64,000 nucleotides of DNA from Acidicapsa acidisoli (GTDB lineage: Bacteria > Acidobacteriota > Terriglobia > Terriglobales > Acidobacteriaceae). Of this stretch, positions 52,017 through 61,558 are shown in pieces (position 1 is the stretch's first letter; every line of letters starts with the position of its first letter). Both the position numbers and the translations under genes were made by a program. The stretch is from contig NZ_JAGSYI010000002.1 of assembly GCF_025685625.1 (NCBI RefSeq), forward strand, positions 1,240,001-1,304,000, written 5' to 3'. The notes beneath the pieces are model-generated. The model was not told the DNA's origin. It saw only the letters and a program-made list of their open reading frames with translations, and did no database searches.

Positions 52017-54545
52017 TTAGTGAATGACGATATGGGCGTTCTGAGCGCTCGTCGCAATTGGATGTTGGGCCGAATCCAGCGCTCCTGGCCGTGTGATGAC
52101 CAGATCGCTCTGTCCCGCCTGCTTGGCCTGGAATGTCAGCACACAAACCGAGCCGGAGCCGCTGATTCCCGCCGCTCCCGGCGGTCGCGATGCAGCGATC
52201 GTGATCAGCCCTGGTCCGTCATCGCGATGCACCAGCGCCACGGCCTGGCCGTCCTTGCCCAGCAACTCTCCACTATCCACATTGATGAGGGTCAGTTGGG
52301 ATGCATCGTATTGAATCTGAAGCGGAACGGAAGCAACATCCTTACCGCCGTTTAACATCACCGGGACCTGAAAATTTGTCCCAGCCGCAGGACTTGCAGG
52401 CGGCGTAATCACAAAGCTGACCGAGCCGGTTGGACTGACAGGGGTGGCTGGATTGCCCGCAGCCATGGGCGGACCGCCGGGAGCCAGCGGCAAGGTGGCC
52501 GCCTTTTGCATTGCTTGGTCGATGGTTGCGCCCGCTCCGGCCCTGGCTGGCGCGGAGCTGCCAGACAATGTGGGCACATCCGACGCATTCTGCTGGCGAA
52601 GCTGCGCCAGCGCCGACGGAATTGCTGCTTCCGCTGTCTGCCCCTTCAGCGGAGCGACATTGGACACCGAACGGCTCGGACGCATACCTGGGGTTTGTTG
52701 CGCTGCGGCATTGGAAGCGATGCCGCCGGCCCCAGGAGCCTGTCCGGGCCTGGGCGCGCCATCGTCGAGGTGTCGAAGCTCGATGGTCTGGCCGGCGCCG
52801 GTGTCAATACGCCGCAGATTGAGCGGCGAAAGCTCCTGGCCACGGACGACGTGCGGAATCAGCACGAAGACGATCTCATCGTCGATGACCTCGTGCTGCT
52901 TGGAGCCGAAGACGTACTTGAGAAGTGGCAGCTCGCCTATGCCGGGAATGGCGCTAATGCTAATGAGATCCTGCTTTTGAAGAATGCCGCCCAGAATGGT
53001 CGCTTCCCCCTCACGCATCCGTATCGTCTGCTCCGAGGTCTTTTGTGCGATGATCGGCTCGGTTACGCCGCTGATCGTCACATTGTTGGCCTCGGAGCTA
53101 TCCTCGATCTTCAACTTCAAGGTGACGTCGTGATCGAAATGGACGGTGGGAGTCATCTCGATATTCACGCCTACGTCGATGTACTGGAACTGGGTGTTGA
53201 CGAGCGAACTGGTGATGGCTGTGGTGGCGCCGGTCTGGTAGGAGCCGGTGGCTATCGGGATACGCTCGCCGATCTTCATCGTGGCCTTCTGCCCGTCGGT
53301 GGCGCGGATACGCGGATTCTGCAGAATTCTGCTATTGGAATCGGTCATGAGCAGGTTAGCAGTGGCCGCTCCGACCGTAATTCCGAAGCTGTTTGCATTG
53401 AGATTGGCCAGGTTATCCAACGTCAGCCCGGCGGTTGTGCCGCCCGTGGTATTGGTCGTTGTGGTTGTGGTGGTAGTAGTGGAGGTTGAGGAGGTCGGCG
53501 GCTGCAATGCGAAGCTGATGCTGCCCGGCCATGTCAGACCAATGTTGCGCAGCTTATCCTTGTCCACTTCCATGATTGCGACATCGACTACGACTTCGGG
53601 CCGCGCCTTGTCCAGATCGCTGATGATCTTCTGCGCCAGCGTCAGTTCATCCGGAGTGGCGCGCATCACGATCGCGTTCTGGCTGGGCACGCCATAGACC
53701 TTGGCGTTGGCCATTACGTTCCGCAGCGCTGTCTGGACATCGTTCAGATCGTTCTGCTGCCAGGCGTTCGAGAGGTAAAAGGTTTGAACGGCCTGCTCGT
53801 CGAGCTCCGTGTGCTTGGAGCGGTTGTTCTGGGCCACAAAAATGGTGTTGTCCGTGACGGGACGCCAAAATGTGTTCGAGAGAGTGCCCACTATGCGCAG
53901 CGCATCCATGAGCGAAACGTTCGTCAGGTCCACCTGAATGCGCTTGCCGTTGTAGTCCGGATCGAAAAGCACGTTGATGCCGGCTGCCTTGCCCACGGCC
54001 TGATAGACAACCTTGCTGTCTTCGGTCATGTGAAGCGTGAGCGGCTCATTGGAGACTGGTTTTAGCCGCGCCGGAGCTCCCGCGTCTTCGATCTCCTCCG
54101 CAGCCGGCTCGCTCAGGCTGGTTTCACTGCGAACCGGCAAGCCCGACTGCTTGGCACGAATCTTGGCGACCTCTTGAATGGCTGCTTCATTTCCCGGATC
54201 GATCTCCGCAGAGCGCAGAAACTCGGCGAGAGCACCCTGCTCGTCGCCCTTTTCGAAGAGCTTGCGGCCCTGGGTGACATGCACCGAAGAAGCGGACTGA
54301 CGAAGCCGATAGTAAGCGGCGCGCATGCGCAGGTCATTAGGGGCCTTCGCATAGGCTTTGCGAAATGCTTCATACGCCGCGTCGTAGTCCTCGCGTGACT
54401 CGGCTGCCTGGCCCGCTGCATAGAGCTTCTTTGCCGATTCCTTGGCGAAAACCGGGCCGGGCACAGTGCTGCAGACCAGGGCTACACTGAGCCCGACAGC
54501 AATGACGTTTCTGCAAACTTTGAGCGGAATAGCGAGGCGATTCAT
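52017..54545 (-). CDS. Secretin with N-terminal TPRs and C-terminal cohesin-like domain
   Basis: 842 residues from the ATG at 54545 (GGGAG upstream), which starts a signal peptide ending near PVFAKES; the upstream extension to 54812 is not signal-like. TPR-like helices cover about 36-125. Secretin N0/N1 domains follow (LTLHMTEDSKVVYQAVGKAAGINV and a PEVVVDVAIMEVD strand). The secretin core has the VPLL-like GELPLLKYVFGSK and the EIVFVLIPHVV end. An N-rich/Thr-rich spacer (bases ~53437-53505) has nine successive Thr codons. After a Pro/Ala linker, a C-terminal domain (about 725-842) resembles cohesin (VPLQIQYDASQLTLINVDSG). It forms the outer-membrane gate of the secretion or pilus system. Confidence 0.9.
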   Translation of the reverse strand: MNRLAIPLKVCRNVIAVGLSVALVCSTVPGPVFAKESAKKLYAAGQAAESREDYDAAYEAFRKAYAKAPNDLRMRAAYYRLRQSASSVHVTQGRKLFEKGDEQGALAEFLRSAEIDPGNEAAIQEVAKIRAKQSGLPVRSETSLSEPAAEEIEDAGAPARLKPVSNEPLTLHMTEDSKVVYQAVGKAAGINVLFDPDYNGKRIQVDLTNVSLMDALRIVGTLSNTFWRPVTDNTIFVAQNNRSKHTELDEQAVQTFYLSNAWQQNDLNDVQTALRNVMANAKVYGVPSQNAIVMRATPDELTLAQKIISDLDKARPEVVVDVAIMEVDKDKLRNIGLTWPGSISFALQPPTSSTSTTTTTTTTTNTTGGTTAGLTLDNLANLNANSFGITVGAATANLLMTDSNSRILQNPRIRATDGQKATMKIGERIPIATGSYQTGATTAITSSLVNTQFQYIDVGVNIEMTPTVHFDHDVTLKLKIEDSSEANNVTISGVTEPIIAQKTSEQTIRMREGEATILGGILQKQDLISISAIPGIGELPLLKYVFGSKQHEVIDDEIVFVLIPHVVRGQELSPLNLRRIDTGAGQTIELRHLDDGAPRPGQAPGAGGIASNAAAQQTPGMRPSRSVSNVAPLKGQTAEAAIPSALAQLRQQNASDVPTLSGSSAPARAGAGATIDQAMQKAATLPLAPGGPPMAAGNPATPVSPTGSVSFVITPPASPAAGTNFQVPVMLNGGKDVASVPLQIQYDASQLTLINVDSGELLGKDGQAVALVHRDDGPGLITIAASRPPGAAGISGSGSVCVLTFQAKQAGQSDLVITRPGALDSAQHPIATSAQNAHIVIH

Positions 54546-54900
54546 CAAACTCCCATGCAACTTCACAGAACCTGATTCGCGGGGGTCGATCAGGAACGAA
54601 ATCCGTTTTCCATGCTGGTCCCTATGGACTATACCGCATAAAAGGCTTGCGGTTCCCCGCTTCTCATCGTCAACCTGACCAGAACCATGAATCCCGATAG
54701 AACCCCAGAGACCTTCTCTGGCTTGGGCTCTGGCTAGAACCAGGGCTCGTTGCAGAACGCAGGTTGCCGAAAAAATCGGGTTAGTAAACGCGCTACTCCA
54801 GCGATGCCTCATTCTAGCAAAGCTCCGCTCGGCAAGGCGTTAAATCCAAGCCAGTGCTAGGATTAAGAGGCAACGAGTTGTATAACAGGAATTCCTCAGA
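54546..54900. other. Divergent intergenic region between secretin and smpB
   Basis: 355 bp. It contains a short perfect hairpin CCAGAGA-N3-TCTCTGG (54705-54721) and a smaller one ACCGCA-N9-TGCGGT (54633-54653), both on the secretin leader side. smpB has an AGGA element about 10 bp before its ATG. Promoters could not be placed with confidence and no c-di-GMP riboswitch pattern was recognised. Confidence 0.4.
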
Positions 54901-55449
54901 ATGTCGCGCCAGTCCAGCCACGTGATCGTTCCCGCAGCCAAGCCGGCCGCGAAGGCCGCCAAGCCTCGCGACCCGGTCGCCAGCGGGCAGCGGGACGCAG
55001 CTTTCAATCGCAGCGCGAGTTTCAACTACTTTCTGGTGGAAAAGATCGAGGCTGGCGTATCCCTGCGCGGGACTGAAGTGAAGTCCATCCGGGATGGTCA
55101 GGCCAACCTGAAGGACGCTTACGGCCTCATCAAGGACGGAGAGGCGTTTCTGCTCAACGTCCATATCGGCCCCTATTCCCACGGAAATATCGCAAATCAC
55201 GACGCACTCCGGACCCGTAAATTGCTGATGCACAAAGAAGAGGTGCGCAAGCTACAGATCAAGACGCAGATCAAGGGACATACGCTCATCCCAGTGCGCC
55301 TCTATTTCCGCAATGGCCGGGTGAAGTGCGAACTGGCTGTCGCCAAGGGCAAGCAGGACTGGGACAAGCGAGAGACGGAGAAGCGCCGCGAGGCCGACCG
55401 CGAATCCCGGGCGGCGATCAATGAGAGCAAGCACAAGATGGGCCGGTAG
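54901..55449 (+). CDS. smpB: SsrA-binding protein (trans-translation)
   Basis: 182 residues. Core motifs: NYFLVEKIEAGVSLRGTEVKSIR, INLKDAY-like ANLKDAYGLIKDGEAFLLN, HIGPYSHGN, RTRKLLMHKEE and the basic tail KGKQDWDKRETEKRRE. The first ~27 residues (Ala/Lys/Pro-rich) are a lineage-specific extension. With tmRNA, not found in this window, it rescues stalled ribosomes; the tagged products go to ClpXP, encoded at 42-44 kb. Confidence 0.96.
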   Translation: MSRQSSHVIVPAAKPAAKAAKPRDPVASGQRDAAFNRSASFNYFLVEKIEAGVSLRGTEVKSIRDGQANLKDAYGLIKDGEAFLLNVHIGPYSHGNIANHDALRTRKLLMHKEEVRKLQIKTQIKGHTLIPVRLYFRNGRVKCELAVAKGKQDWDKRETEKRREADRESRAAINESKHKMGR

Positions 55450-55543
55450 ACTCTGCCGGGCTGAAATGCACGCCGATTTTTCCTTCTGCCGTGCTTAAAA
55501 CCTTGATCTCGATCATCCTCATCCCTCGTCCGGCAGTGGAATA

Positions 55544-57094
55544 ATGTTGGTTATGAAGACACATCTGGTTTTTACGAATCCGGCTGCAATTGAGACTGAA
55601 GTGCTGGCTGTTGTGGCCGGCGACGCACAAACCGCAAAGGGACCTGATGCCAAGCCCGATCTGGCGCTGCTCACCGGCGACGCCGGCGTCAAGGCCGCGG
55701 CGGCAGCGGTGCTGGCATCGGGCGAATTCAAGGGCGGCGCGAACGAGACGCTGCTGATTCACGCGCCTGCGGGCCTCGCGGCAAAACGCCTGCTCCTTGT
55801 CGGCGTCGGCAAGCTGGGTAAGGCGAACGCGCATTCGGTACGCAGCGCCGCCGGAACGGCGATCCGTTTCGTCAAGCCGCGCGGCATTCGCGATGTGACC
55901 TTTGTTCTGCCCGAAGCTGCGGAGCTGGCGCCGGGGCCCTGCGCGCGAGCTACCGTCGAAGGAGCGCTGCTGGCCGACTACGATCCGGATACCTACCGTT
56001 CCGACCGTAAGGACCAGAGCGTTTCCACATTCACCGTCGCGGCCCATGCAGGCCATCCTGCGGATGATGTAGAACGGGGCTTCGCCGAAGGCAGGATCAT
56101 CGCTGAAAGTCAGAATTTTGCCCGCGAACTGGTCAATGAGCCGGGCAACAAGCTGACGCCCACTATTCTCGGACAGCGCGCGGCGGCCATGGCGGCGGCC
56201 AATGGATTGAAGGCCGAGGTCTACTCGACCGAAAAGCTGCACGAGCTGAAGATGGGGGCTTTCTGGAGCGTTTCTCAAGGTTCGGAGGAGCCTCCTGCGC
56301 TGATTGTGCTGACTTATGAGCCCGAGGGCTACGATGCCAAAACCTACTCCGGGCCGGTGCTTGGGCTGGTAGGCAAGGGTATCACCTTCGATACGGGTGG
56401 TATCTCGATCAAGCCTGCGGACAAGATGGAACTGATGAAGTATGATATGGCCGGTTCGGCGGCGATGCTGGGCGCGATGGCCGCTATCGGACGGCTCAAG
56501 CCAGCGGTCAAGGTGATCAGCGTCGTCTGCTCGGCGGAAAACATGCCCGACGGCAAGGCGCAGAAGCCGGGCGATGTACAGACCGCGATGCCCTTCAAAG
56601 ACGGCGAGCCGGGACACACGATCGAGATTATCAATACCGATGCCGAGGGTCGGCTCGTTCTGGCCGATGGACTCACGTATGCTCGCCAGCTTGGCTGCAC
56701 GCACCTGATCGACGCGGCGACGCTGACCGGGGCCTGCGTGGTCGCTCTCGGGCCGGTCAATGCCGGTGGCTTCTCCAATGACGAGGAGACTTACGGGAAG
56801 TTTCACGCGGCGCTGGAGATCTCCGGCGAAAAGGTGTGGCGGCTGCCGCTGGGCGATGAGTACATGGAACAGATCAAGTCCGATATCGCCGACATCAAGA
56901 ACACCGGTGGACGCTGGGGTGGGGCGATTACCGCGGCTGAGTTCCTGCATGTCTTCGCGGATGAGACGCCGTGGATTCACCTGGATATCGCAGGCATGGC
57001 CTGGTACGAGGACACCAAGCCGTATATTGCGAAAGGCCCGAGCGGCTTCGGCGTGCGCAGCATTCTGGAGTGGGTGCGGAGTTACGCGAAGTAA
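55544..57094 (+). CDS. pepA: Leucyl aminopeptidase (cytosol aminopeptidase, M17)
   Basis: 516 residues; a second ATG at 55553 is also possible. The N-terminal macro-like domain is followed by the catalytic domain with GLVGKGITFDTGGISIKP (residues 275-291, metal ligands Lys and Asp) and the signature NTDAEGRLVLADGL. It removes N-terminal residues from peptides using two metal ions, as a cytosolic hexamer. It is monocistronic, with a strong terminator directly after it. Confidence 0.95.
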   Translation: MLVMKTHLVFTNPAAIETEVLAVVAGDAQTAKGPDAKPDLALLTGDAGVKAAAAAVLASGEFKGGANETLLIHAPAGLAAKRLLLVGVGKLGKANAHSVRSAAGTAIRFVKPRGIRDVTFVLPEAAELAPGPCARATVEGALLADYDPDTYRSDRKDQSVSTFTVAAHAGHPADDVERGFAEGRIIAESQNFARELVNEPGNKLTPTILGQRAAAMAAANGLKAEVYSTEKLHELKMGAFWSVSQGSEEPPALIVLTYEPEGYDAKTYSGPVLGLVGKGITFDTGGISIKPADKMELMKYDMAGSAAMLGAMAAIGRLKPAVKVISVVCSAENMPDGKAQKPGDVQTAMPFKDGEPGHTIEIINTDAEGRLVLADGLTYARQLGCTHLIDAATLTGACVVALGPVNAGGFSNDEETYGKFHAALEISGEKVWRLPLGDEYMEQIKSDIADIKNTGGRWGGAITAAEFLHVFADETPWIHLDIAGMAWYEDTKPYIAKGPSGFGVRSILEWVRSYAK

Positions 57095-57111
57095 CTACAA
57101 CTTATAGTCAC

Positions 57112-57154
57112 GAAACGCGGGGAGCTATCCGTTTTGGATAGCTCCTCGTGTTTT
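57112..57154. terminator. Strong bidirectional terminator between convergent pepA and amidohydrolase genes
   Basis: GGAGCTATCC (57121-57130) and GGATAGCTCC (57136-57145) pair perfectly around GTTTT. The stem is extended by CGCGG with TCGTG and then by AAA with TTT, so U-rich tracts follow on both strands. Confidence 0.85.
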
Positions 57155-57170
57155 CGACCACGGATTGAAA

Positions 57171-58493
57171 CTACTTCGCTCCGGTCCCCTTGTAAACTAC
57201 GCCGGCTTTCATCACGAATTTCACATCCTGCAATAGCTTCACATCCGCTAGCGGGTTGCCATCCACCGCGATAATGTCGGCCCACTTTCCTGCGTCAAGC
57301 GAACCGGCGCGGTCTGTCCAGCCCATCAGATCCGCGCCGTTCAATGTTGCGGACTGGATCGCCGCGAGTGGAGTCATTCCCAGGTCGCGCACGTAGACTT
57401 CTACCTCATGCGCATTGAGTCCATGGGGATAGACGGCGGCATCGGTGCCGAGCGCGATCTTCACTCCTGCTTCGTAGGCGCGGCGGATGTTTGGCTTGGC
57501 TACGGCGATGGCGTCCTTCATCTTCTGCTGGTAGAAGACTGGCAGATGGCCGGATTCCATCATCCAGTCTTCGAGATAGAGGGTAGGCACGAGATACGTG
57601 CCGTCCTTCTTCATTTCGGCGATGCCTGCTGCGTCGATGAAGCTGCCGTGCTCGATGGAATCAATCCCGGCCTCGGAAGCCCAGAGAATGCCCTGTGCGC
57701 CGTGGGCATGGGCGGCGACTTTGAGGCCGAGACGATGCGCGTCCGCCGCGATGGCCTTCATCTCCTCCAGCGTGTACTGCGAGGCTTGCAGGCTGTCGCC
57801 CTTGGAGAGCACGCCGCCGGTGGCGCAGATCTTGATGACATCGACACCGTACTTGATGTTCTGGCGCACTTTTTGCTGTACGGCGGCGATGCCGTCGGCG
57901 ACTCCGTCTCCGGTGAGGTGATAGCGGATCGGCAGCAGGTTTTCGTCGCAATGGCCGCCGGTAATGCCCAGCGGAGGCCCGCTGACCTGCATATGCGGTC
58001 CCGGCACCTGGCCTGCATTGATGGCGTCGCGCAGGTCCACGTCCACATATCCGCTTGCGCCTACGTTGCGAATGGTGGTGAAGCCCGCCATCAGCGTGGT
58101 ACGCGCATTGACCACTCCATTGATGGCGTCCTTGGCGTCGGTCCCGGTGAGTTCTCTGTATGGATCAAAGTCAGGGTTTCCGGTGATGTGGGTATGCACG
58201 TCGATCAGTCCAGGCAAAACCGTGAGCGAACCGAGGTCGATGACCGTGTCGCCGGTGCTGGCCGGGGTGGAGGCTGTCGACGAAATTGCGGTAATCCGGT
58301 CGCCGGTGACAATGATCGTCTGCGAGTCCAGCAGCTTGCCGGTGTGAACATCGAGCAGATGACCGGCGCGAATGAGCGTCCGCCCGGCGGGGGCACTGGA
58401 CGACTGTGCGAAAGCAGCCGATGTCAGGCCCAAAACAACAAGGCTCAGAACAGTCAGGCTCAAAATCAGAGATAGGGACGGGCGAATGCGCAA
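57171..58493 (-). CDS. Exported amidohydrolase (metal-dependent, Xaa-Pro dipeptidase/imidazolonepropionase-like)
   Basis: 440 residues if started at the TTG at 58493, which follows AAGGGGG by 6 bp and opens a clean signal peptide ending AAFAQ. An in-frame TTG at 58532 gives a longer form without ribosome-binding site. Metal motifs: HTHIT (HxH) in DVHTHITGN, KICATGG (strand-4 Lys), AHAHGAQG, SIEHGSF and catalytic Asp in LGTDAAVYPHG. The end VKFVMKAGVVYKG matches the broken paralogue at 36396-37699. Family members hydrolyse cyclic amides or dipeptides; the substrate is unknown and action is probably periplasmic. Confidence 0.88.
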   Translation of the reverse strand: MRIRPSLSLILSLTVLSLVVLGLTSAAFAQSSSAPAGRTLIRAGHLLDVHTGKLLDSQTIIVTGDRITAISSTASTPASTGDTVIDLGSLTVLPGLIDVHTHITGNPDFDPYRELTGTDAKDAINGVVNARTTLMAGFTTIRNVGASGYVDVDLRDAINAGQVPGPHMQVSGPPLGITGGHCDENLLPIRYHLTGDGVADGIAAVQQKVRQNIKYGVDVIKICATGGVLSKGDSLQASQYTLEEMKAIAADAHRLGLKVAAHAHGAQGILWASEAGIDSIEHGSFIDAAGIAEMKKDGTYLVPTLYLEDWMMESGHLPVFYQQKMKDAIAVAKPNIRRAYEAGVKIALGTDAAVYPHGLNAHEVEVYVRDLGMTPLAAIQSATLNGADLMGWTDRAGSLDAGKWADIIAVDGNPLADVKLLQDVKFVMKAGVVYKGTGAK

Positions 58494-58577
58494 GCGGAAC
58501 CCCCTTCGAATGGTGTGCAATGGAATGGGCAAAGTGTAGCAAGTCGAATGCGGGCTGGCTAGCTGCCCATTTCTTTG

Positions 58578-59126
58578 CTAATTCGAAAGGGTGGTCAGGT
58601 AGGCGGCGAGTTGGTCGAATGTTCCGTTCCAGCCCTCGGCCATTTCGTCGTGCATGGTATCGAAGACCCTCTGCTCGCGTGGAGTGGGATTGATCGGCAG
58701 CCACACGATCTTAACCAGCGTCTTACCATCCTGCTCGGCGAAGGTAATGGTGGTGAGCAGCTCCAGCGGCCAATCGGGAACGTAAGGATGGCGGGTGATG
58801 TTGCCATGCTTATTGGAAAAGGTGTTGATCAGAACGAGCCATTGCGGCGTCTCGATCTCCTTAAAGACCCACTTGCCCCACATCTCGGAGCCACCGGGCG
58901 CCCTCATGCAGTAGTGAAAGGCCCCGCCTGGAACCAGATTCAGGTAGCTGACCGGAATCTTAAAGCCGCTCGGCCCAAACCAGTGCTTCAGGTGTTCCGC
59001 CTCGGTCCACATGCGGAAGACCAGTTCGCGTGGCGCGTCGAAGATGCGAGAGATTACGAATTCGGTGCCATCCGCAGGCTGCTTCGTGCCAAAACGCGCG
59101 CTGGTGCTCTCATTGCTGGGGGACAT
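58578..59126 (-). CDS. SRPBCC / AHSA1-type ligand-binding protein
   Basis: 182 residues from the ATG at 59126, with AAGGAGA 6 bp upstream; codons further upstream to 59162 lack a ribosome-binding site. The fold is shown by the START-like opening TEFVISRIFDAPRELVFRMWTEAEHLKHWFGP, the central GGAFHYCMRAPGG and WGKWVFKEIETP strands, and the C-terminal helix MHDEMAEGWNGTFDQLAAYL. Such proteins bind hydrophobic ligands or act as polyketide-cyclase relatives; the actual role is unknown. Confidence 0.85.
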   Translation of the reverse strand: MSPSNESTSARFGTKQPADGTEFVISRIFDAPRELVFRMWTEAEHLKHWFGPSGFKIPVSYLNLVPGGAFHYCMRAPGGSEMWGKWVFKEIETPQWLVLINTFSNKHGNITRHPYVPDWPLELLTTITFAEQDGKTLVKIVWLPINPTPREQRVFDTMHDEMAEGWNGTFDQLAAYLTTLSN

Positions 59127-59245
59127 GATCGCTCTCCTTGAGTTTGCATCCATCATAATCAACGGATGGCGCTTTGCGGCGTTCCAAACGGGTCAGCTAT
59201 GCGGGGATTGGCACGACCCAGCCGACGGCCTGTAGCATCCAGAGA

Positions 59246-61531
59246 GTGTCAGCTCCTCCGTCCAAACTCGATACTCCCATAACCTACGTGCGCGGCGTTG
59301 GCCCGCGCGTGGCTAAGACGCTTGAAGAAAAGGGCATTCTGGTCGCGGAAGACCTGCTCTATCACCTGCCCTTCCGCTACGAGGACCGCCAGCATCCGCG
59401 CAGCCTGGACGAACTGAAGCCCGGCGAGATGGCCTCGGTGATTGCCGAGATTCGCGGCACGGCGCTGCTCCGGACCAAGCGGATGCCGATCTTCGAGATG
59501 ACCGTGGGCCAGGGCAATCTGGCGATGAAGTGCATGTGGTTCAACGGAACCTATCTGCAAGGGCGCTTTCACGCCGGGCAGACCATCGCTCTCTTCGGCA
59601 AGGTCGAGCCTTCGCGCTCCACGCGAAATATGAAGATGATTCAGCCGCAGTTTGAGCTGCTGCCCGGCGCGGGCGAGGACGAAGAGACTCGGCTGCTCGA
59701 AGTGGGCCGCATTACGCCGGTTTATGAGTCGCTCGGCGGCAGCATTCTGGCTTCGCGCTGGCAGCGGAAGGTCATCTTCCGCCTGCTGGAGAGTATTCGC
59801 GGCGCGGTTCCTGAATGCCTGCCCCATGCCATACTCGACCGGCTGGGCCTGCCCGACCGCGGAACGGCGCTCGCCCACGCGCATTTCCCGCCCGACGGCA
59901 CCACACAGACGGCCCTGATGGAAGCGCGTACCCCGGCGCAGCGGCGGCTCATCTTTGAGGAACTGTTCTACCTCGAACTGGGCCTTGAACTCAAGCGCCG
60001 CAAAGGCCACAAGCAGCCCGGAGTCGCCTTTGCCACCACCGATCAGGTCCGAGGAGCCATTCGCGAGGTGCTTCCTTTTCATCCCACAGCGGCGCAGAAA
60101 CGGGCGCTGGGTGAGATTGTCGCCGACATGCGCGAGCCGCATCCGATGCGGCGTCTGCTGCAGGGCGATGTCGGCTCGGGCAAGACGATTGTGGCATTGC
60201 AGGCGATGCTCGTGGCAATCGAAAACGGCTATCAGGCGGCGATGATGGCTCCCACGGAAATCCTGGCCACGCAGCATTATCTGGCCGCGAGAAAGCTGCT
60301 CAGCCGCTCCTCGAAGGACTATAAAGTCGTGCTGCTGACTGGCTCGCTCGACCAGGATCGCAAGCGGCAAGTGCGGGGGCAGATCTATCGCGGCGAAGCG
60401 CAACTGGTGATCGGCACGCACGCGCTTATCGAAGAGAAGGTCGAGTTTGCCCGCCTCGGCCTCGTCGTTGTCGATGAACAGCACAGGTTCGGTGTTCTGC
60501 AGCGCTTCCGGCTGATGAAGAAGCCGAATGAGGCGGAGCCGGATGTGCTGGTTATGACGGCTACACCGATTCCGCGCACTCTGGCGCTGACCTTATATGG
60601 AGACCTCGACGCCAGCGTGCTGGACGAGCTGCCGCCGGGCCGGACGCCCATTGTCACGCGTCGCGTGGCCGGAGAGCGTCAGGAGGATGTCTGGGAGTTT
60701 GTGCGCAAGCAGGTTGCGCAGCAGCGACAGGCGTATATCGTCTACCCCATCATTGAGGGCGCGAAGGACGATCAGCCAGAGTTGGATTTTGCCGCCGCCG
60801 ATGCCGATGCTGAAGTTGCATCCACGCCGCTCCCGGCGAAAAAGGCGCGCAAATCGGCGAAAGGTAAAAAGGCCCTCCTATTTCCCGGAGCCGAGGAGCC
60901 GGCAGCGGCGAAGCAGGATCTGCGTTCCGCCACGGAGATGTATGACCAGCTTCGCGGCGGCGCGCTACGCGACCTGCGCGTCGGTCTGCTGCATGGCCGC
61001 CTCGACGCGGATGAAAAGGATGTCGTGATGCGCCGATTCCAGCGCGGCGAGATTGATGTTTTGGTTGCTACCACGGTGATCGAGGTCGGGGTCGACGTGC
61101 CGAATGCAACCGTGATGGTTGTCGACCACGCCGAGCGATTCGGTCTGGCGCAGTTACATCAGTTGCGCGGGCGTGTAGGCCGTGGAGCGGCTAAAAGCTA
61201 CTGCATTCTCATGACGGGAAAGCGAGTCTCGGAACAGGCCGAGGAACGGCTGGCTGCGATGGTGCGAACGCAGAATGGCTTTGAACTGGCCGAACTCGAT
61301 CTGGCTATGCGCGGGCCGGGCGAGTTTTTTGGAACACGCCAGGCTGGATTGCCCGGGTTTCGCGTGGCGAATCTCGTTCGGGATCGCGATTTGCTAGAAC
61401 TGGCCAAGCAGGAGGCTTCGCGGTTTGCCTCGGCTCCTGAAGACTCCATCACGGAAGCGGAACGTAAACGGGTCTGGGATCACCTGCGCAACGCATGGCA
61501 GCGTCGTTACGGGTTGATGGAAGCAGGCTAA
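59246..61531 (+). CDS. recG: ATP-dependent DNA helicase RecG
   Basis: 761 residues from the GTG at 59246; a TTG at 59174 gives 24 more, non-conserved residues and no ribosome-binding site is convincing for either. The wedge/OB region starts TPITYVRGVGPRVAKTLEEKGI. Helicase motifs: I GDVGSGKT, Ia MMAPTEILATQH, II DEQHRFG (RecG-type), III MTATPIPRTLAL, V TTVIEVGVDVPNA and VI QLRGRVGR. It remodels stalled replication forks and Holliday junctions. Between motifs III and V there is a Lys/Ala-rich insert of about 50 residues (ADADAEVASTPLPAKKARKS onward, bases ~60785-60930) that is not usual. Confidence 0.95.
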   Translation: MSAPPSKLDTPITYVRGVGPRVAKTLEEKGILVAEDLLYHLPFRYEDRQHPRSLDELKPGEMASVIAEIRGTALLRTKRMPIFEMTVGQGNLAMKCMWFNGTYLQGRFHAGQTIALFGKVEPSRSTRNMKMIQPQFELLPGAGEDEETRLLEVGRITPVYESLGGSILASRWQRKVIFRLLESIRGAVPECLPHAILDRLGLPDRGTALAHAHFPPDGTTQTALMEARTPAQRRLIFEELFYLELGLELKRRKGHKQPGVAFATTDQVRGAIREVLPFHPTAAQKRALGEIVADMREPHPMRRLLQGDVGSGKTIVALQAMLVAIENGYQAAMMAPTEILATQHYLAARKLLSRSSKDYKVVLLTGSLDQDRKRQVRGQIYRGEAQLVIGTHALIEEKVEFARLGLVVVDEQHRFGVLQRFRLMKKPNEAEPDVLVMTATPIPRTLALTLYGDLDASVLDELPPGRTPIVTRRVAGERQEDVWEFVRKQVAQQRQAYIVYPIIEGAKDDQPELDFAAADADAEVASTPLPAKKARKSAKGKKALLFPGAEEPAAAKQDLRSATEMYDQLRGGALRDLRVGLLHGRLDADEKDVVMRRFQRGEIDVLVATTVIEVGVDVPNATVMVVDHAERFGLAQLHQLRGRVGRGAAKSYCILMTGKRVSEQAEERLAAMVRTQNGFELAELDLAMRGPGEFFGTRQAGLPGFRVANLVRDRDLLELAKQEASRFASAPEDSITEAERKRVWDHLRNAWQRRYGLMEAG

Positions 61532-61558
61532 GCGCATCGCGGGTCTGTTTGGAGAAAG

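Noticed and set aside
53437-53505. Threonine-codon run in the secretin as a phase-variable repeat
   Set aside because: The repeat unit is a codon and the third bases are mixed, so slippage would be rare and would not shift the frame.
54546-54900. Possible c-di-GMP riboswitch before the secretin gene
   Set aside because: Two short hairpins are present but the conserved riboswitch core sequences were not found.
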